A stretch of 64,000 nucleotides of DNA from CAVUAF01 sp963739375 (GTDB lineage Bacteria; Acidobacteriota; Terriglobia; Terriglobales; Acidobacteriaceae), in the NCBI GenBank assembly GCA_963739375.1, contig CAVUAF010000015.1, positions 186,001 through 250,000 on the forward strand, read 5' to 3'. The translations under genes and the position numbers were made by a program. Below the pieces are notes generated by a model. It did not search any database. It was not told the DNA's origin and saw only the letters and a program-made list of their open reading frames with translations. Positions 7,748 to 20,241 of this stretch are shown piece after piece. Every line of letters starts with the position of its first letter. Positions within the stretch are counted from its first letter, which is position 1.

Positions 7748-8614
7748 ATGAGGCCCTCGCGAGCGATCCTGCTTGCTCTCATCGTGTGCGGCGTAGTCCT
7801 GGCCGTGGCCCAGGCGCCGCCCGCCGCGGCGGCAAATGATCCGTTCAACACCTCGCTGCTGACCGGCCGCTCTTACCAGAACCTCTTCCTCGGTTTCTCC
7901 TGGACCATCCCCGACACGGCCACCGACGTGGAGCAGGCGGCCTGGGCGGGACATTTCCGGCGCAGTGAGGAGGCGGCCCGGCAGGCGCGCGCCCGCAACC
8001 ACGCCGCCGGCATCCTGCTGCAGAGTGCCGTGGTCGGCTCCTTCGTCATGCCCACCGCGCTGATCACGCCCGACCCGCAGTCCGGCGGCTACCCCGGCGG
8101 CTACCCCGTCGGCAACCGGAACGGCTACCCCGAGTACGGCGTGATGGGACCCAACGGCACACCCTGGGGCACTTATGCGCCTGGTAACGGGGAAGTGCGG
8201 TGGAATAACAACGACTTTAGCAACTCCATGCCCGGGGGACGCGTGCCCGCCCGGCCTTTTCAGTCGGCCCTCAGCGCCTTCCGCCTCACCGCGCGGGCGC
8301 TTAAGAGCGATGAGCAATCGCCGTGCAGCGTGCTGGTGGCACAGATGACACAAGTCAGCCAGCGCGGGGCGCAACTCATGTTGCCGGCGCAGCCGGAGAC
8401 CGTTGCCGGGCAGGAATTTTGCCGCGCCGATTGGGCGCTGGTAGGAACCCAGGGGAAGAGAGCTTATCCGGGCTGGGCAAGCGTGGTGGCGGTGGCCCGC
8501 ACCTACGTCACGCTCCGCCGCGGCTATGCCCTCACTTTCAACTTCGGCGCCCCTTTGCGGCGGGACCTCGATGGGCTCGCCGCTTCCCTGCGCACCCTGC
8601 GCTTCCAGCCCTGA
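7748..8614 (+). CDS. Secreted protein, tandem paralog B
   Basis: Related to its neighbours at 6815 and 8861. A signal peptide (AILLALIVCGVVLAVAQA) precedes DPFNTSLLTGRSYQNLFLGF, the family's N-terminal motif. The C-terminal motif is YALTFNFGAPLRRDLDGLAA. Between them is an extra Gly/Pro/Asn-rich insertion (about residues 115-165, GGYPGGYPVGNRNGYPEYG) absent from the other two. Two Cys residues in the C-terminal half could form a disulfide. The ATG at 7748 is chosen because the upstream in-frame part is repeat sequence. TACAAT near 7712 may be the -10 box. Confidence 0.82.
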   Translation: MRPSRAILLALIVCGVVLAVAQAPPAAAANDPFNTSLLTGRSYQNLFLGFSWTIPDTATDVEQAAWAGHFRRSEEAARQARARNHAAGILLQSAVVGSFVMPTALITPDPQSGGYPGGYPVGNRNGYPEYGVMGPNGTPWGTYAPGNGEVRWNNNDFSNSMPGGRVPARPFQSALSAFRLTARALKSDEQSPCSVLVAQMTQVSQRGAQLMLPAQPETVAGQEFCRADWALVGTQGKRAYPGWASVVAVARTYVTLRRGYALTFNFGAPLRRDLDGLAASLRTLRFQP

Positions 8615-8618
8615 AGTG

Positions 8619-8765
8619 CCCAGGCGCAGGCCTGGAAAACTCTGCAGCCCGACCGCGAGCGGTCGGGCTTTTGTCTTCGGGCGAGCACACCTCTTACAGA
8701 AAAAAAGCGCCCCCGTCCTGAGCGCAGCGAAGGACCTACTCCGTTGCCGCCTCGGACCGAGTGCG
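8619..8765. repeat. Mosaic of palindromic repeat modules
   Basis: Includes GCGCAGGCCTGG, a strong hairpin that also acts as terminator (8647-8672), GAGCACACCTCTTACA, and CTGAGCGCAGCGAAGGACC. The same modules recur in similar order at 24097-24170 and in part at 11330. Confidence 0.7.
8647..8672 (+). terminator. Rho-independent terminator after paralog B
   Basis: A 10-bp perfect stem, GCCCGACCGC (8647-8656) with GCGGTCGGGC (8659-8668), is followed by TTTTG. It lies 33 bp after the stop of the preceding gene. Confidence 0.75.
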
Positions 8766-8860
8766 GTTTGCGGGGATCAGCTTTCGCCTTGTTCTCCTCC
8801 GTGCCTCCGTGATGAACATGCCGTTTTGCAATTTCCCCTTCCACCCGCGATCATGGTTGC

Positions 8861-9484
8861 ATGATCCGCTCCCTCCTCGCCGTGCTGCTGCTGTGCTCGC
8901 TCGCCGCCTTCGCGCAGAAGAAATCCGATCAGGCCACGCTCCCGCCCGACGCCGGCGCACTTACCGGCCGCGAATACCGCAGCGCGTTTTTCGGCTTCAC
9001 CTACGAGCGTGGGCTGAACTGGCGGTGGCTGGAGGCCGAGCAACTGCAGCAGATGCGCGACGAGGCCGCGCAAAAAGCGCAGGCACGGCTGGGCGCGGAG
9101 GCGGGCGCGCTGGCCAACCAGCGCACCTACTTTCTCGCGGTCGCGATGGCGCCCATGCCCGGCACCGCGGTGCTCATCACCGCCGAAGACCTGCTGATGG
9201 AGCCGGGCGTCCCCAGCGCCGCGCAGTATCTCGACACCGTCATCGCCAACAGCCCCGAGTTCATGCCCCAGGGCGCGGCCGAGGCGCGCCCCCTCGGCGG
9301 CGTGCCCTTCACGCGCCGCTACTTCACCCAGAAGTCCGGCGAGCAGACCGTCTACCATGCCATGACCGCGACCATCCTGCGCCGCTTCGCGCTCAGCTTT
9401 GACTGCGTGGCCGCCTCGCGCGAGCAACTCGACGAGGCGCTGAAAACGCTCGACAGCGTGCAATTCGCCGAAAAAAAGAAGTAG
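8861..9484 (+). CDS. Secreted protein, tandem paralog C
   Basis: Shortest of the three related secreted proteins (207 aa). Signal peptide MIRSLLAVLLLCSLAAFAQ, then the motif ALTGREYRSAFFGFTYERG and the closing segment FALSFDCVAASREQLDEALK. It lacks the Gly-rich insertion of paralog B. Function unknown. It has its own gap of about 245 bp from paralog B, with a terminator in between, so it is probably transcribed separately. Confidence 0.82.
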   Translation: MIRSLLAVLLLCSLAAFAQKKSDQATLPPDAGALTGREYRSAFFGFTYERGLNWRWLEAEQLQQMRDEAAQKAQARLGAEAGALANQRTYFLAVAMAPMPGTAVLITAEDLLMEPGVPSAAQYLDTVIANSPEFMPQGAAEARPLGGVPFTRRYFTQKSGEQTVYHAMTATILRRFALSFDCVAASREQLDEALKTLDSVQFAEKKK

Positions 9485-9560
9485 CCACAGATCGGCACGG
9501 ATGCACACAGAGCATCTCGTCTTGATCTGTGGCGATCAGCGGAAATCTGTGGCCAGCTTG
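9485..9560. repeat. CACAGAT/ATCTGTGG repeat text
   Basis: Several forms of GCCACAGATCGGCAC, GATCTGTGGCGATC and AAATCTGTGGCC in 70 bp. A related stretch lies at 22970-23017 before the selD 3' end. It separates two convergent genes. Confidence 0.6.
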
Positions 9561-9562
9561 CT

Positions 9563-10708
9563 CTACTGCCCCGCCCCAGGCATCATCGGCGCCTCGATCA
9601 TGCCCTTCACGGAATACTCAATCGGCACGATGCGGTAGCGATAAATCATCCCGTGATGGCTCACGACGTAGCCACGCTGGCGGGTGGGAAGACTGAAAGC
9701 CGTGACCTCGGCAGGAAAACGCACCTCGCGCGAAGACCAGGTTTTCCCTCCATTCACCGTGTAGGTCAGCTTTGAGCCATCCCACGACCATCCCACCTCG
9801 GGGTCGGCAAACTTGATCTTGCCGCGCGACGTTCCCACCACGCTGCGCCAGCTTTCTCCCCCGTCACTCGTTGCCAGGATCTTTCTGTCGTTCAGGGTCA
9901 CGAATCCCACATTCTCGCTGGTGAAGAACACTTCCTGCCGGAAGAAGGTCGAGTCGTTCGTGGTCAAATCCGGGCTAACGGCGACCTTCCAATTCTCTCC
10001 ACCGTCGTCGGTCCGCAGGACAAATAGCGCCTTCGCTCCGCTGCCGACGGCGTAACCAACGTTCTGCGAGGGGAAGTGCAAGCTCTTGAGCCGGCAGCCC
10101 ACTTCTCTGGTCAGCCCTTCGATTTCCATCTTGGCCGTGCAAGCGGGCACGACCGGGCGCCAGGTCTTGCCGCCATCAGTCGTGCGCGCAATGTCGTAGG
10201 GTTCATCGCGAACTTGAAGGCCGCTGGTCGCCGAGAAAAAGAAGTAGTCGGACCCGTAGCCGAAGTGGCCCCCGAGTTTTCCGACTTGTTCCCAACTCTC
10301 CCCGTCGGTGGTGCGCAGCAGCTTGTTGCCGCCTCCAGATCCCTGGTGGGCCCAGCCGTGACTTCCGTCAACGAAGCGAAGATCGTGGATCGAGGCGTCC
10401 GCCGACTGTGGGTCTCCCCCGAGTTGCGCCGTCCAGGTGGTGCCGCCGTCTTTCGTGTACAGAATCGTGCCGTGATCGCCGCTGACCCAACCCACCTCGG
10501 CGCTGGTGAAGAACACGTCGGTAAGGTTTATGTCCTCCTTGTAATTCACCGGCTCCCAGACGGCCTTAAACTTAGGCCGCTCTGCCGGTTGTGCCGGCCG
10601 TGCGGCCGCCGGCGCGGACTTGCGCGGCGCGGGGCGTTGTTGGGCGAAGGCGCCCAGGGTGACGAGGAGCGTGAGAACGGCGAGGAACCAACGGCAAGCC
10701 GACGACAT
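9563..10708 (-). CDS. Secreted Ycf48-like/BNR-repeat beta-propeller
   Basis: 381 aa with a signal peptide (WFLAVLTLLVTLGAFA) and an Ala/Pro-rich linker, then repeated blades with the sialidase/BNR Asp-box type motif (TKDGGTTWT, TTDGESWEQ, TTDGGKTWRP, TDDGGENWKV, TSDGGESWRS, VNGGKTWSS). This is the pattern of Ycf48/HCF136-like seven-bladed propellers, common as exported proteins in Acidobacteriota, where their role is not established. It is convergent with the paralog trio and divergent from mscL. Confidence 0.88.
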   Translation of the reverse strand: MSSACRWFLAVLTLLVTLGAFAQQRPAPRKSAPAAARPAQPAERPKFKAVWEPVNYKEDINLTDVFFTSAEVGWVSGDHGTILYTKDGGTTWTAQLGGDPQSADASIHDLRFVDGSHGWAHQGSGGGNKLLRTTDGESWEQVGKLGGHFGYGSDYFFFSATSGLQVRDEPYDIARTTDGGKTWRPVVPACTAKMEIEGLTREVGCRLKSLHFPSQNVGYAVGSGAKALFVLRTDDGGENWKVAVSPDLTTNDSTFFRQEVFFTSENVGFVTLNDRKILATSDGGESWRSVVGTSRGKIKFADPEVGWSWDGSKLTYTVNGGKTWSSREVRFPAEVTAFSLPTRQRGYVVSHHGMIYRYRIVPIEYSVKGMIEAPMMPGAGQ

Positions 10709-10884
10709 GACAATCCTCCGAGAGATATTGGCGAAACGGGGCCTACTGGTGCGACAAGCTACTGTGGGGCGGGAACCGGTATCAAGCCGAGATCCTGCGC
10801 GGCGCTCCGGATGACCTCGCCGCTCGCCAGTGTGGTCGTTGGCAGCAATTCTACGCTATGCTCCCCCGAGAGGAGGCAGTCATC

Positions 10885-11289
10885 ATGTTCAAGGGCTTCA
10901 AGCAATTCTTACTGCGCGGCAGCGTCGTCGATCTGGCCGTGGCCGTGTTGATGGGCGCGGCGTTTGGCGCGGTCGTCGCCGCCCTCGTCAAAGACCTGCT
11001 GACGCCGCTCATCGCCGCCATCTTCGGCAAGCCCAGATTCGAGCAGCTCAACTTCACCGTGAACGGCGCTGTTTTCGCCTACGGCGAATTCCTCAACGCT
11101 CTGGTGTCGTTTCTGCTGGTCGCCATCGCGGTGTACTTCTTCGTGGTTGTCCCGGTGAACCACGTCGTCGCCCGCCTCAACCGCGGCGACGCCCCCGCCG
11201 ACCCGACCACCAGGAAGTGCGCAGAGTGCCTGAGCGAAATCCCCATCGCCGCCAGGCGCTGCGCGCATTGCGCCCAGGCCGTGGCGTAA
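10885..11289 (+). CDS. mscL: Large-conductance mechanosensitive channel with C-terminal zinc ribbon
   Basis: Homopentameric inner-membrane channel that opens under extreme turgor. Residues 1-12 form the amphipathic N-terminal helix (MFKGFKQFLLRG). TM1 (VVDLAVAVLMGAAFGAVV) and TM2 (FLLVAIAVYFFVVVPVN) follow the canonical pattern. The C-terminus ends in CAEC...CAHC, a probable zinc-ribbon knuckle in place of a plain helical bundle. Start at 10885 with GAGGAGG upstream. The in-frame ATG at 10858 would lie upstream of that Shine-Dalgarno. Confidence 0.95.
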   Translation: MFKGFKQFLLRGSVVDLAVAVLMGAAFGAVVAALVKDLLTPLIAAIFGKPRFEQLNFTVNGAVFAYGEFLNALVSFLLVAIAVYFFVVVPVNHVVARLNRGDAPADPTTRKCAECLSEIPIAARRCAHCAQAVA

Positions 11290-11294
11290 TTCGC

Positions 11295-11460
11295 AGACGG
11301 TGTAGCCCGTCGTCCTCGACCGGGCACACCTCTTTACAAAGTGGGTGGACGCGGGCGACTCGCCCGCGTTTTTCGCAGCCAAGGACCCACTCCGCGGGTG
11401 GCCCGCACGAGCCGGTCTTGCTCGTGTGGGATCCCCGAAAGCCCCCCGCCGCAACGGCCC
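11295..11460. repeat. Repeat cluster between mscL and gyrB
   Basis: Contains GTAGCCCGTCGTCCTCGACC, GGGTGGACGCGGGCGACTCG and GCCCGCACGAGC with its partner GCTCGTGTGGG. All are families found elsewhere in the window. The whole gap to the gyrB start (about 325 bp) has no other gene. Its right part is the gyrB promoter and leader. Confidence 0.75.
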
Positions 11461-11469
11461 CGGATGTGG

Positions 11470-11475
11470 TAAAAT
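11470..11475 (+). promoter_or_regulatory. Possible gyrB -10 box
   Basis: TAAAAT preceded by GTGG; no clear -35 box. It implies a leader of about 135 nt before the ATG at 11615. That leader contains an AT-rich patch (TTAATAATCAATAG at 11505). Confidence 0.35.
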
Positions 11476-11614
11476 CTCGTGTCGTCGAGTGCCCACTAAG
11501 TGACTTAATAATCAATAGTTTTGCTCGGGTTTCAGGGCTGCGCCGCAGAGCGCAGACCAGGCTCCTCCTGCGTCTCCTGGAGGCGTCGTCGCGACTTGAG
11601 AAATCAGCCTGGTA

Positions 11615-14297
<2,683 letters not shown>

Positions 14298-14319
14298 GAG
14301 ACCGTTCGACAAATGACCG

Positions 14320-14355
14320 CGGGGCCCCCGCCACGCCCGGCTTTGGCGTGGTGGG
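14320..14355. repeat. Hairpin repeat with CGGCTTT loop
   Basis: CCCCGCCACGCC pairs with GGCGTGGTGGGG around a CGGCTTT loop. A sister element with loop CGGGTTT (CCCCATCGAGCC / GGCTTGATGGGG) lies at 28070-28100. There is no T-tract, so it is probably not a terminator. Confidence 0.6.
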
Positions 14356-14362
14356 GTTGAAG

Positions 14363-14407
14363 TTCATCGAGGAAAACGCGCTCGACGTGAAGAACCTGGA
14401 CATTTAG
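14363..14407 (+). pseudogene. Second copy of the gyrB C-terminal coding end
   Basis: Translates to FIEENALDVKNLDI plus stop, identical to the GyrB C-terminus at 14253-14297, but almost every codon uses a different synonymous third base (for example ATT GAA GAG against ATC GAG GAA). No ORF leads into it. It looks like the remains of a displaced original or foreign gyrB end. Confidence 0.75.
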
Positions 14408-14440
14408 CAGCGAGCCGCGAGCCTTGAGCAAAACTTCTTG

Positions 14441-14512
14441 TGGGTGGACGCGGGCGACTCGCCCGCGTTTTCTTTTGCAGAATGGTGTAGCCCGGCCGCC
14501 CTCGGCCGGGCA
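14441..14512. repeat. Two repeat modules before the amidohydrolase
   Basis: GGGTGGACGCGGGCGACTCG (14441-) followed by GTAGCCCGGCCGCCCTCGGC (14487-), the same pair of families as at 11300-11370. The second is also inside mnmE. The short gap to the next gene contains TACAAT near 14569, a possible -10 box. Confidence 0.75.
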
Positions 14513-14584
14513 TTTTCCTGGATGCCTAGTCCGTATTCGTCTGCGTTTATCTGCGGCCCGCCTTGCATTACAATCGCGTCGCCC

Positions 14585-16300
<1,716 letters not shown>

Positions 16301-16326
16301 GATCGCGCGGCGCCGCAAAAACAAGA

Positions 16327-16348
16327 AAGGGTAGCTCGCGCTACCCTT
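16327..16348. terminator. Bidirectional terminator between convergent genes
   Basis: AAGGGTAGC (16327-16335) and GCTACCCTT (16340-16348) enclose a TCGC loop. On the minus strand a TTTCTTGTTTTT tract follows, serving the PEP-CTERM gene. On the plus strand it is weaker. Confidence 0.7.
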
Positions 16349-16376
16349 CCTGCCAAAGCCAGCTTCCTGAAAGCGA

Positions 16377-17105
16377 TTATGCGAGCAGCTTGCGCCGCAA
16401 CCGCTTGGCAACGCCCAGCACTCCCAGTCCCAGCAAGCTCAAGGTCCCGGGTTCAGGCACGGGAGAGGAGCTCACTCGCACCACCAGGTCGTTGTAATCC
16501 TTGTCGGAACTGGAGGACGCAAGGTCCTCGGCGCCGAGCCAGAACGTCCCGGGTGTGGTGTTCCCGAAGATCGAAAAGTGCTGAAAGGTCGAGTCGCTCG
16601 AGTTCAGCGACGAATCGGTGTAATAGGTATTACCGTCGCCCGAGACGATAAAAAACGAGTAGGCCCCGGTGGCTTGGAAAGACGCCGTGGCGCCCGCGCC
16701 TTGCGGACCGGTAAACAGAATGTGATCGCCGCTGGCATCGTGATAGCCGAACTGGTTCAGGTTAGCGTAACCGGCAATCTCAATCTGCAAGGCCGCCGTG
16801 TCCTGGCCGCTAGGCGTGAAGGTCACATGCAAATCGGCCGTGCCATTGGAATTCCCCCAGTAAGCGATTGCACCTGGAGCACCCGGCATACCGCAACTGG
16901 CGGCCCCGGCCATGCAATAGCCGATGTTCTTCTGGCTGCCGTCACTGCTGGTGTTATCCCAATAAGGCGAGCCGTTCTCGTTCGTAGTGTAGGATGACTG
17001 CCAGCCCGCGCCCGCGGTGCCGTTAATCGTATCGGCATTCAGAAAAGATGCCGAGAGCATGACCACCACCGCTACCGCGCCAAGCTTCCATCTCGTCGAA
17101 GTCAT
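16377..17105 (-). CDS. PEP-CTERM surface protein (DUF4114-like)
   Basis: Exported protein with a Lys/Arg-Trp signal peptide (MTSTRWKLGAVAVVVMLSA) and a C-terminal PEP-CTERM sorting signal: VPEPGTLSLLGLGVLG followed by the basic RLRRKLL. Such proteins are processed by an exosortase and displayed with exopolysaccharide; no exosortase is present in the window. The region FWLGAEDLASSSSDKDYND resembles the DUF4114 EDL...DYND motif. Met at 17105 is preferred over 17138 because AAGGGGACAAGG precedes it. Confidence 0.9.
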   Translation of the reverse strand: MTSTRWKLGAVAVVVMLSASFLNADTINGTAGAGWQSSYTTNENGSPYWDNTSSDGSQKNIGYCMAGAASCGMPGAPGAIAYWGNSNGTADLHVTFTPSGQDTAALQIEIAGYANLNQFGYHDASGDHILFTGPQGAGATASFQATGAYSFFIVSGDGNTYYTDSSLNSSDSTFQHFSIFGNTTPGTFWLGAEDLASSSSDKDYNDLVVRVSSSPVPEPGTLSLLGLGVLGVAKRLRRKLLA

Positions 17106-17313
17106 TTCCTTGTCCCCTTCATGTCCACAAATATCCATAACCTCAAGTGCACGTCTCTGGCCTATCGTATGTAATTGAATCTAATTGCCTTAGTTGAAAA
17201 ACGGAACTACTGAAGTGAAAAGTGTTGCACAAAAGTTACCTGCGGTTGCTCACGTAGTATATCGCGGATGACCGCTTGCGAGTCCGGATTCAGTCCCGCG
17301 ATGTCCCATTTCG

Positions 17314-17319
17314 TATAAT
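17314..17319 (+). promoter_or_regulatory. Perfect TATAAT directly before khpB
   Basis: TATAAT ends 6 nt before the ATG at 17326. Transcription from this box would begin at or next to the start codon, implying a leaderless mRNA. No strong -35 box is visible. Confidence 0.5.
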
Positions 17320-17325
17320 CCCCGC

Positions 17326-17877
17326 ATGCCCATCGCCGACAAGGTCGCGGCCGCGCGCCAGATCGAACAGTTCCTGAAGCTGGTCATCACCGCCGGCGGC
17401 TTCAAGCTGAAGTACCGCATCACGGTGGACCCGCCGCTGCCCGAAGACCGTGACTGGGAGCGCCCGGAAATCCTGGTGGAGCTCGCCGGCCCCGACAGCC
17501 CGCTGCTGCTGGAGCGCGGCGCCGAACTGCTGCGTTCCCTGGAGCAGCTCGCGCAGGAGATGCTGCACCTGCGTTACGACGAGCACGAGCGGCTCAGCTT
17601 CGACTCGCGCAACTACCGCGCCATGCGCCTCGAGGAACTGCGTCTGGCCGCCGACGTGGCCGCTGAGCGCGTGCGCAAGAGCGGCATGCCCTACGAATTT
17701 GGCCCCATGACCTCGCGCGAGCGCCGCATCGTCCACCTCGCTCTGCGCGATTGCGGCGACCTGGTCACCGAAAGCCGCGGCGAGGCCGGGCAGCGCCACG
17801 TCGTCGCCTTCCCCAAGGGCTACGACCTCAGCAAGCTCGCTGACCGCCCCGCCTTCTCCGCCCGCCGCCGCCGCTGA
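17326..17877 (+). CDS. khpB: KhpB/Jag-type R3H RNA-binding protein
   Basis: 183-aa relative of Jag/SpoIIIJ-associated protein, which with KhpA binds RNA and influences cell division and membrane biogenesis. Residues 25-90 form a KH-like domain (ILVELAGPDSPLLLERGAEL). Residues 95-165 form the R3H domain (DSRNYRAMRLEELRLAADVA, then PMTSRERRIVHLALRD with the Arg...His spacing). The N-terminal Jag_N region of Firmicute Jag is absent. Usually next to yidC; here 13 kb away but still near mnmE. Confidence 0.88.
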   Translation: MPIADKVAAARQIEQFLKLVITAGGFKLKYRITVDPPLPEDRDWERPEILVELAGPDSPLLLERGAELLRSLEQLAQEMLHLRYDEHERLSFDSRNYRAMRLEELRLAADVAAERVRKSGMPYEFGPMTSRERRIVHLALRDCGDLVTESRGEAGQRHVVAFPKGYDLSKLADRPAFSARRRR

Positions 17878-17888
17878 AAAAGAAGGTC

Positions 17889-18060
17889 CCACGCGAGCCC
17901 GCAGGGCGATTGAAGGCAGCCCAGCGATTTATCGCTGGGTAGAGTTGCAAAGCGTCTCCAGTCCGGCAGGACGGTTGAGAGCTCACCCAACTGCCCCCGA
18001 GCGCAGCGAGGGACCTGCTTTTCCTCGCTCTTGCTCGAAACTCGAAACTCGAAACTTTTT
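17889..18060. repeat. CCCAGCGAT palindrome module plus TTTCGAG text
   Basis: Contains GCAGGGCGATTGAAGGCAGC, the palindrome CCCAGCGATTTATCGCTGGG (17920-17939) and CCGTCCTGCCGGACT-type sequence, then CGAAACTCGAAACTCGAAAC before msrB. The same module occurs inverted at 41834-41935 and 43950-44052. Confidence 0.85.
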
Positions 18061-18082
18061 CTTGCGTGACCCGAGGGGAGTC

Positions 18083-18514
18083 GTGGCCGACAGAATCCAT
18101 AAGTCCGACGCCGAATGGCGCGCGCAACTCACCCCGGAGCAGTACCACGTTACCCGCCAGAAAGGCACCGAGGCGCCCTTCACCGGCGAATACACCGACA
18201 CCGAGACGCCCGGCACGTATCGCTGCGTCGGCTGCGGCGCGCCCCTCTTTACCTCTGCGGCCAAGTACCACTCCGGCTGCGGCTGGCCCGCGTTCTCCGC
18301 CCCGGCCGGCGAGGACATGGTGGAAGAGCATGCCGACCGCAGCTTTGGCATGGAACGCATCGGGGTCACCTGCACCAGGTGCGGCGCCCACCTCGGACAC
18401 GTCTTCCCCGACGGCCCCCACCCCACCGGCCTGCGCTACTGCATCAACTCCGCCGCCCTGGAATTGGACGAAAAGCCTGCCGCGGACGACACTGAAGACG
18501 CCAAGGGCCGCTGA
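18083..18514 (+). CDS. msrB: Peptide-methionine (R)-S-oxide reductase
   Basis: Reduces methionine-R-sulfoxide in proteins. The zinc site is intact: CVGCG (residues 48-52) and CTRCGAH (residues 97-103). The core signatures are HSGCGWPAF and GLRYCINSAALEL, with the catalytic Cys in RYCIN. It is a Cys form, not a Sec form. The GTG at 18083 is chosen because GAGGGGAG precedes it and everything upstream in frame is repeat sequence. About 60 nt before mnmE on the same strand. Confidence 0.96.
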   Translation: MADRIHKSDAEWRAQLTPEQYHVTRQKGTEAPFTGEYTDTETPGTYRCVGCGAPLFTSAAKYHSGCGWPAFSAPAGEDMVEEHADRSFGMERIGVTCTRCGAHLGHVFPDGPHPTGLRYCINSAALELDEKPAADDTEDAKGR

Positions 18515-18577
18515 GCGGAAGCAGAAGCGAGGCATTTGCGTGCAAACCTCAGCGGGCGTCTTCCGCGGTAAGAAGTT

Positions 18578-20020
18578 GTGAACCTCGACGACACCATCGT
18601 CGCCATCGCCACTCCCGCCGGCCGCGGCGGCATCGGCGTGGTGCGGCTCGCCGGGCCTGACGCGCTGCCGCTCGCCGGCGTCATGCTGCGCCTGCTCCAC
18701 CCCCTCGAACCTCGCCGCGCCACCTTCGCCGACCTCATCCAGCCTGGCGACGCCGCGACTTCCACTTTTGCTCCCGGGGAAAAGATCGACGAGGTCGTCG
18801 TCACCTGGTTCCAGAAGCCGCACTCCTACACCACCGACGACATCGTGGAAATCGCCGCCCACGGCGCCCCCATCGTGCTGCGCCACATCGTGGAGTTGGC
18901 GCTCGGCCGCGGCGCCCGCCTCGCCGAGCCCGGCGAATTCACCCTGCGCGCCTTCCTCAATGGCCGCCTCGATCTCACCCAGGCGGAAGCGGTGCGCGAC
19001 CTCATCGAATCGCGCACGCTCTACCAGGCCAAGGTGGCGGCGCAGCAACTGGAGGGCGCGCTCGCCCACCGCCTTCGCCCTATCAAGCAGGAGCTCGTCG
19101 AACTCATTGCGCTGCTCGAAGCCGGGGTGGACTTCGCGGAAGACGACGTCGCCGTCCTGCCCGCCGCGCAAATCCTCGAACGCCTTGCCCGCGTGCGCGC
19201 GCCGCTGGAGCAGCTCGCCGCTTCGTTTGCTTACGGCAAGGTGGTGCACGAGGGCCTGACGCTGGCCATCGTCGGCCGCCCCAACGTCGGCAAATCGAGC
19301 CTCTTCAACCGCCTCGCCGAGCGCGACCGCGCTATCGTGACCGCCACCCCCGGCACCACCCGCGACCTGGTCACTGAAACCGTCGCCATCGGCGGCATTC
19401 CCGTGCGCCTCGTCGACACCGCCGGCCTCCGCCCCGCCACCGACGAGGCGGAAAGCATCGGCGTGAAAAAGACGCTGGAGGCCATCGCCGACGCCGACGT
19501 GGTGCTGGTCGTGACCGATCTCGTTTCCCTTGCGGGCGACACCGAAGCCGCGAAGCTCGACCTGGATCTCGAGGAGCGCACGCGCGGGCGCAAGCGGATT
19601 CTGGTGGCCAACAAGTGCGATTTAGCGCCAGCTGGTTCGTGTAGCGCCGGCCGCCCTCGGCCGGCGAGCCGGAGCGAAGCTCCGGAGCTTGAGCCGCCCG
19701 CGAGAGAGGATTTCTATGACACGTCAGCTCTCACCGGTCAGGGCATCGCCGAACTCCGCACCGCCATCCTGCAAGCGATCGGCGGCGAGGCTGCCGAGCA
19801 CGAATCCGGTTTCCTGACCAACGCCCGCCACCAGTCGCTCGTCGGCGCCGCACTTAACGCGCTCGCCAACGCCGTGCGCGCCGCCGAACAGAAGCTCCCG
19901 CACGAAATGCTCCTGCTCGACCTCTACAGCGCCCTCCGCCCACTCGACGAAATCACCGGCGCCACCACCGCCGACGACATCCTCAACCTCATCTTCTCCA
20001 CCTTCTGCATCGGCAAGTGA
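18578..20020 (+). CDS. mnmE: tRNA modification GTPase MnmE with an in-frame repeat insertion
   Basis: Partner of MnmG in making the cmnm5/nm5 group on wobble U34. GTG start. The N-terminal formyl-THF-binding domain begins DDTIVAIATPAGRGGIGVVR. The G domain has G1 GRPNVGKSS, a switch PGTTRDLV, G3 DTAGLR, G4 NKCD (about residues 345-348) and G5 TSAL. The C-terminus FCIGK carries the conserved Cys. Between G4 and G5 lies about 25-28 extra residues, PAGSCSAGRPRPASRSEAPE and following, encoded by the GTAGC-CCGGCCGCCC-type intergenic repeat. Essential motifs flank it intact, so the protein should still fold. Confidence 0.97.
   Translation: MNLDDTIVAIATPAGRGGIGVVRLAGPDALPLAGVMLRLLHPLEPRRATFADLIQPGDAATSTFAPGEKIDEVVVTWFQKPHSYTTDDIVEIAAHGAPIVLRHIVELALGRGARLAEPGEFTLRAFLNGRLDLTQAEAVRDLIESRTLYQAKVAAQQLEGALAHRLRPIKQELVELIALLEAGVDFAEDDVAVLPAAQILERLARVRAPLEQLAASFAYGKVVHEGLTLAIVGRPNVGKSSLFNRLAERDRAIVTATPGTTRDLVTETVAIGGIPVRLVDTAGLRPATDEAESIGVKKTLEAIADADVVLVVTDLVSLAGDTEAAKLDLDLEERTRGRKRILVANKCDLAPAGSCSAGRPRPASRSEAPELEPPAREDFYDTSALTGQGIAELRTAILQAIGGEAAEHESGFLTNARHQSLVGAALNALANAVRAAEQKLPHEMLLLDLYSALRPLDEITGATTADDILNLIFSTFCIGK
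19630..19712 (+). repeat. Intergenic repeat embedded in mnmE
   Basis: Contains GTAGCGCCGGCCGCCCTCGG (19641-), matching intergenic copies at 14487 and 36261, followed by GGAGCGAAGCTCC. It is an in-frame addition relative to normal MnmE between NKCD and the TSA motif. Confidence 0.8.
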
Positions 20021-20241
20021 CCGCGCCGGAGCCCCGGCGTCCCGGAGCGCCGGCGTCCCGCCGGCCGGCGCACTCTCTCAGAAAAATTGTCATCCCGAGC
20101 GAGGCTGAGGAAGCGCAGCGCCCCGCGGCCGAGTCGAGGGATCTAGGTTTCTTCTGCCCACGGGCAACGGCTCTTACGCGCCGGCTCACCCGCGTTTCTC
20201 CGCGTGAATCCGCGGGATGCATTTGTTACCCTTTGCCCGCC
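20021..20241. repeat. Repeat modules downstream of mnmE
   Basis: CGTCCCGGAGCGCCGGCGTC, then a minus-oriented GTCATCCCGAGCGAGG ... CGAGTCGAGGGATCTAGG unit of the window's most common family, then CGCGTTTCTCCGCGTGAATC text. No gene. Confidence 0.7.
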
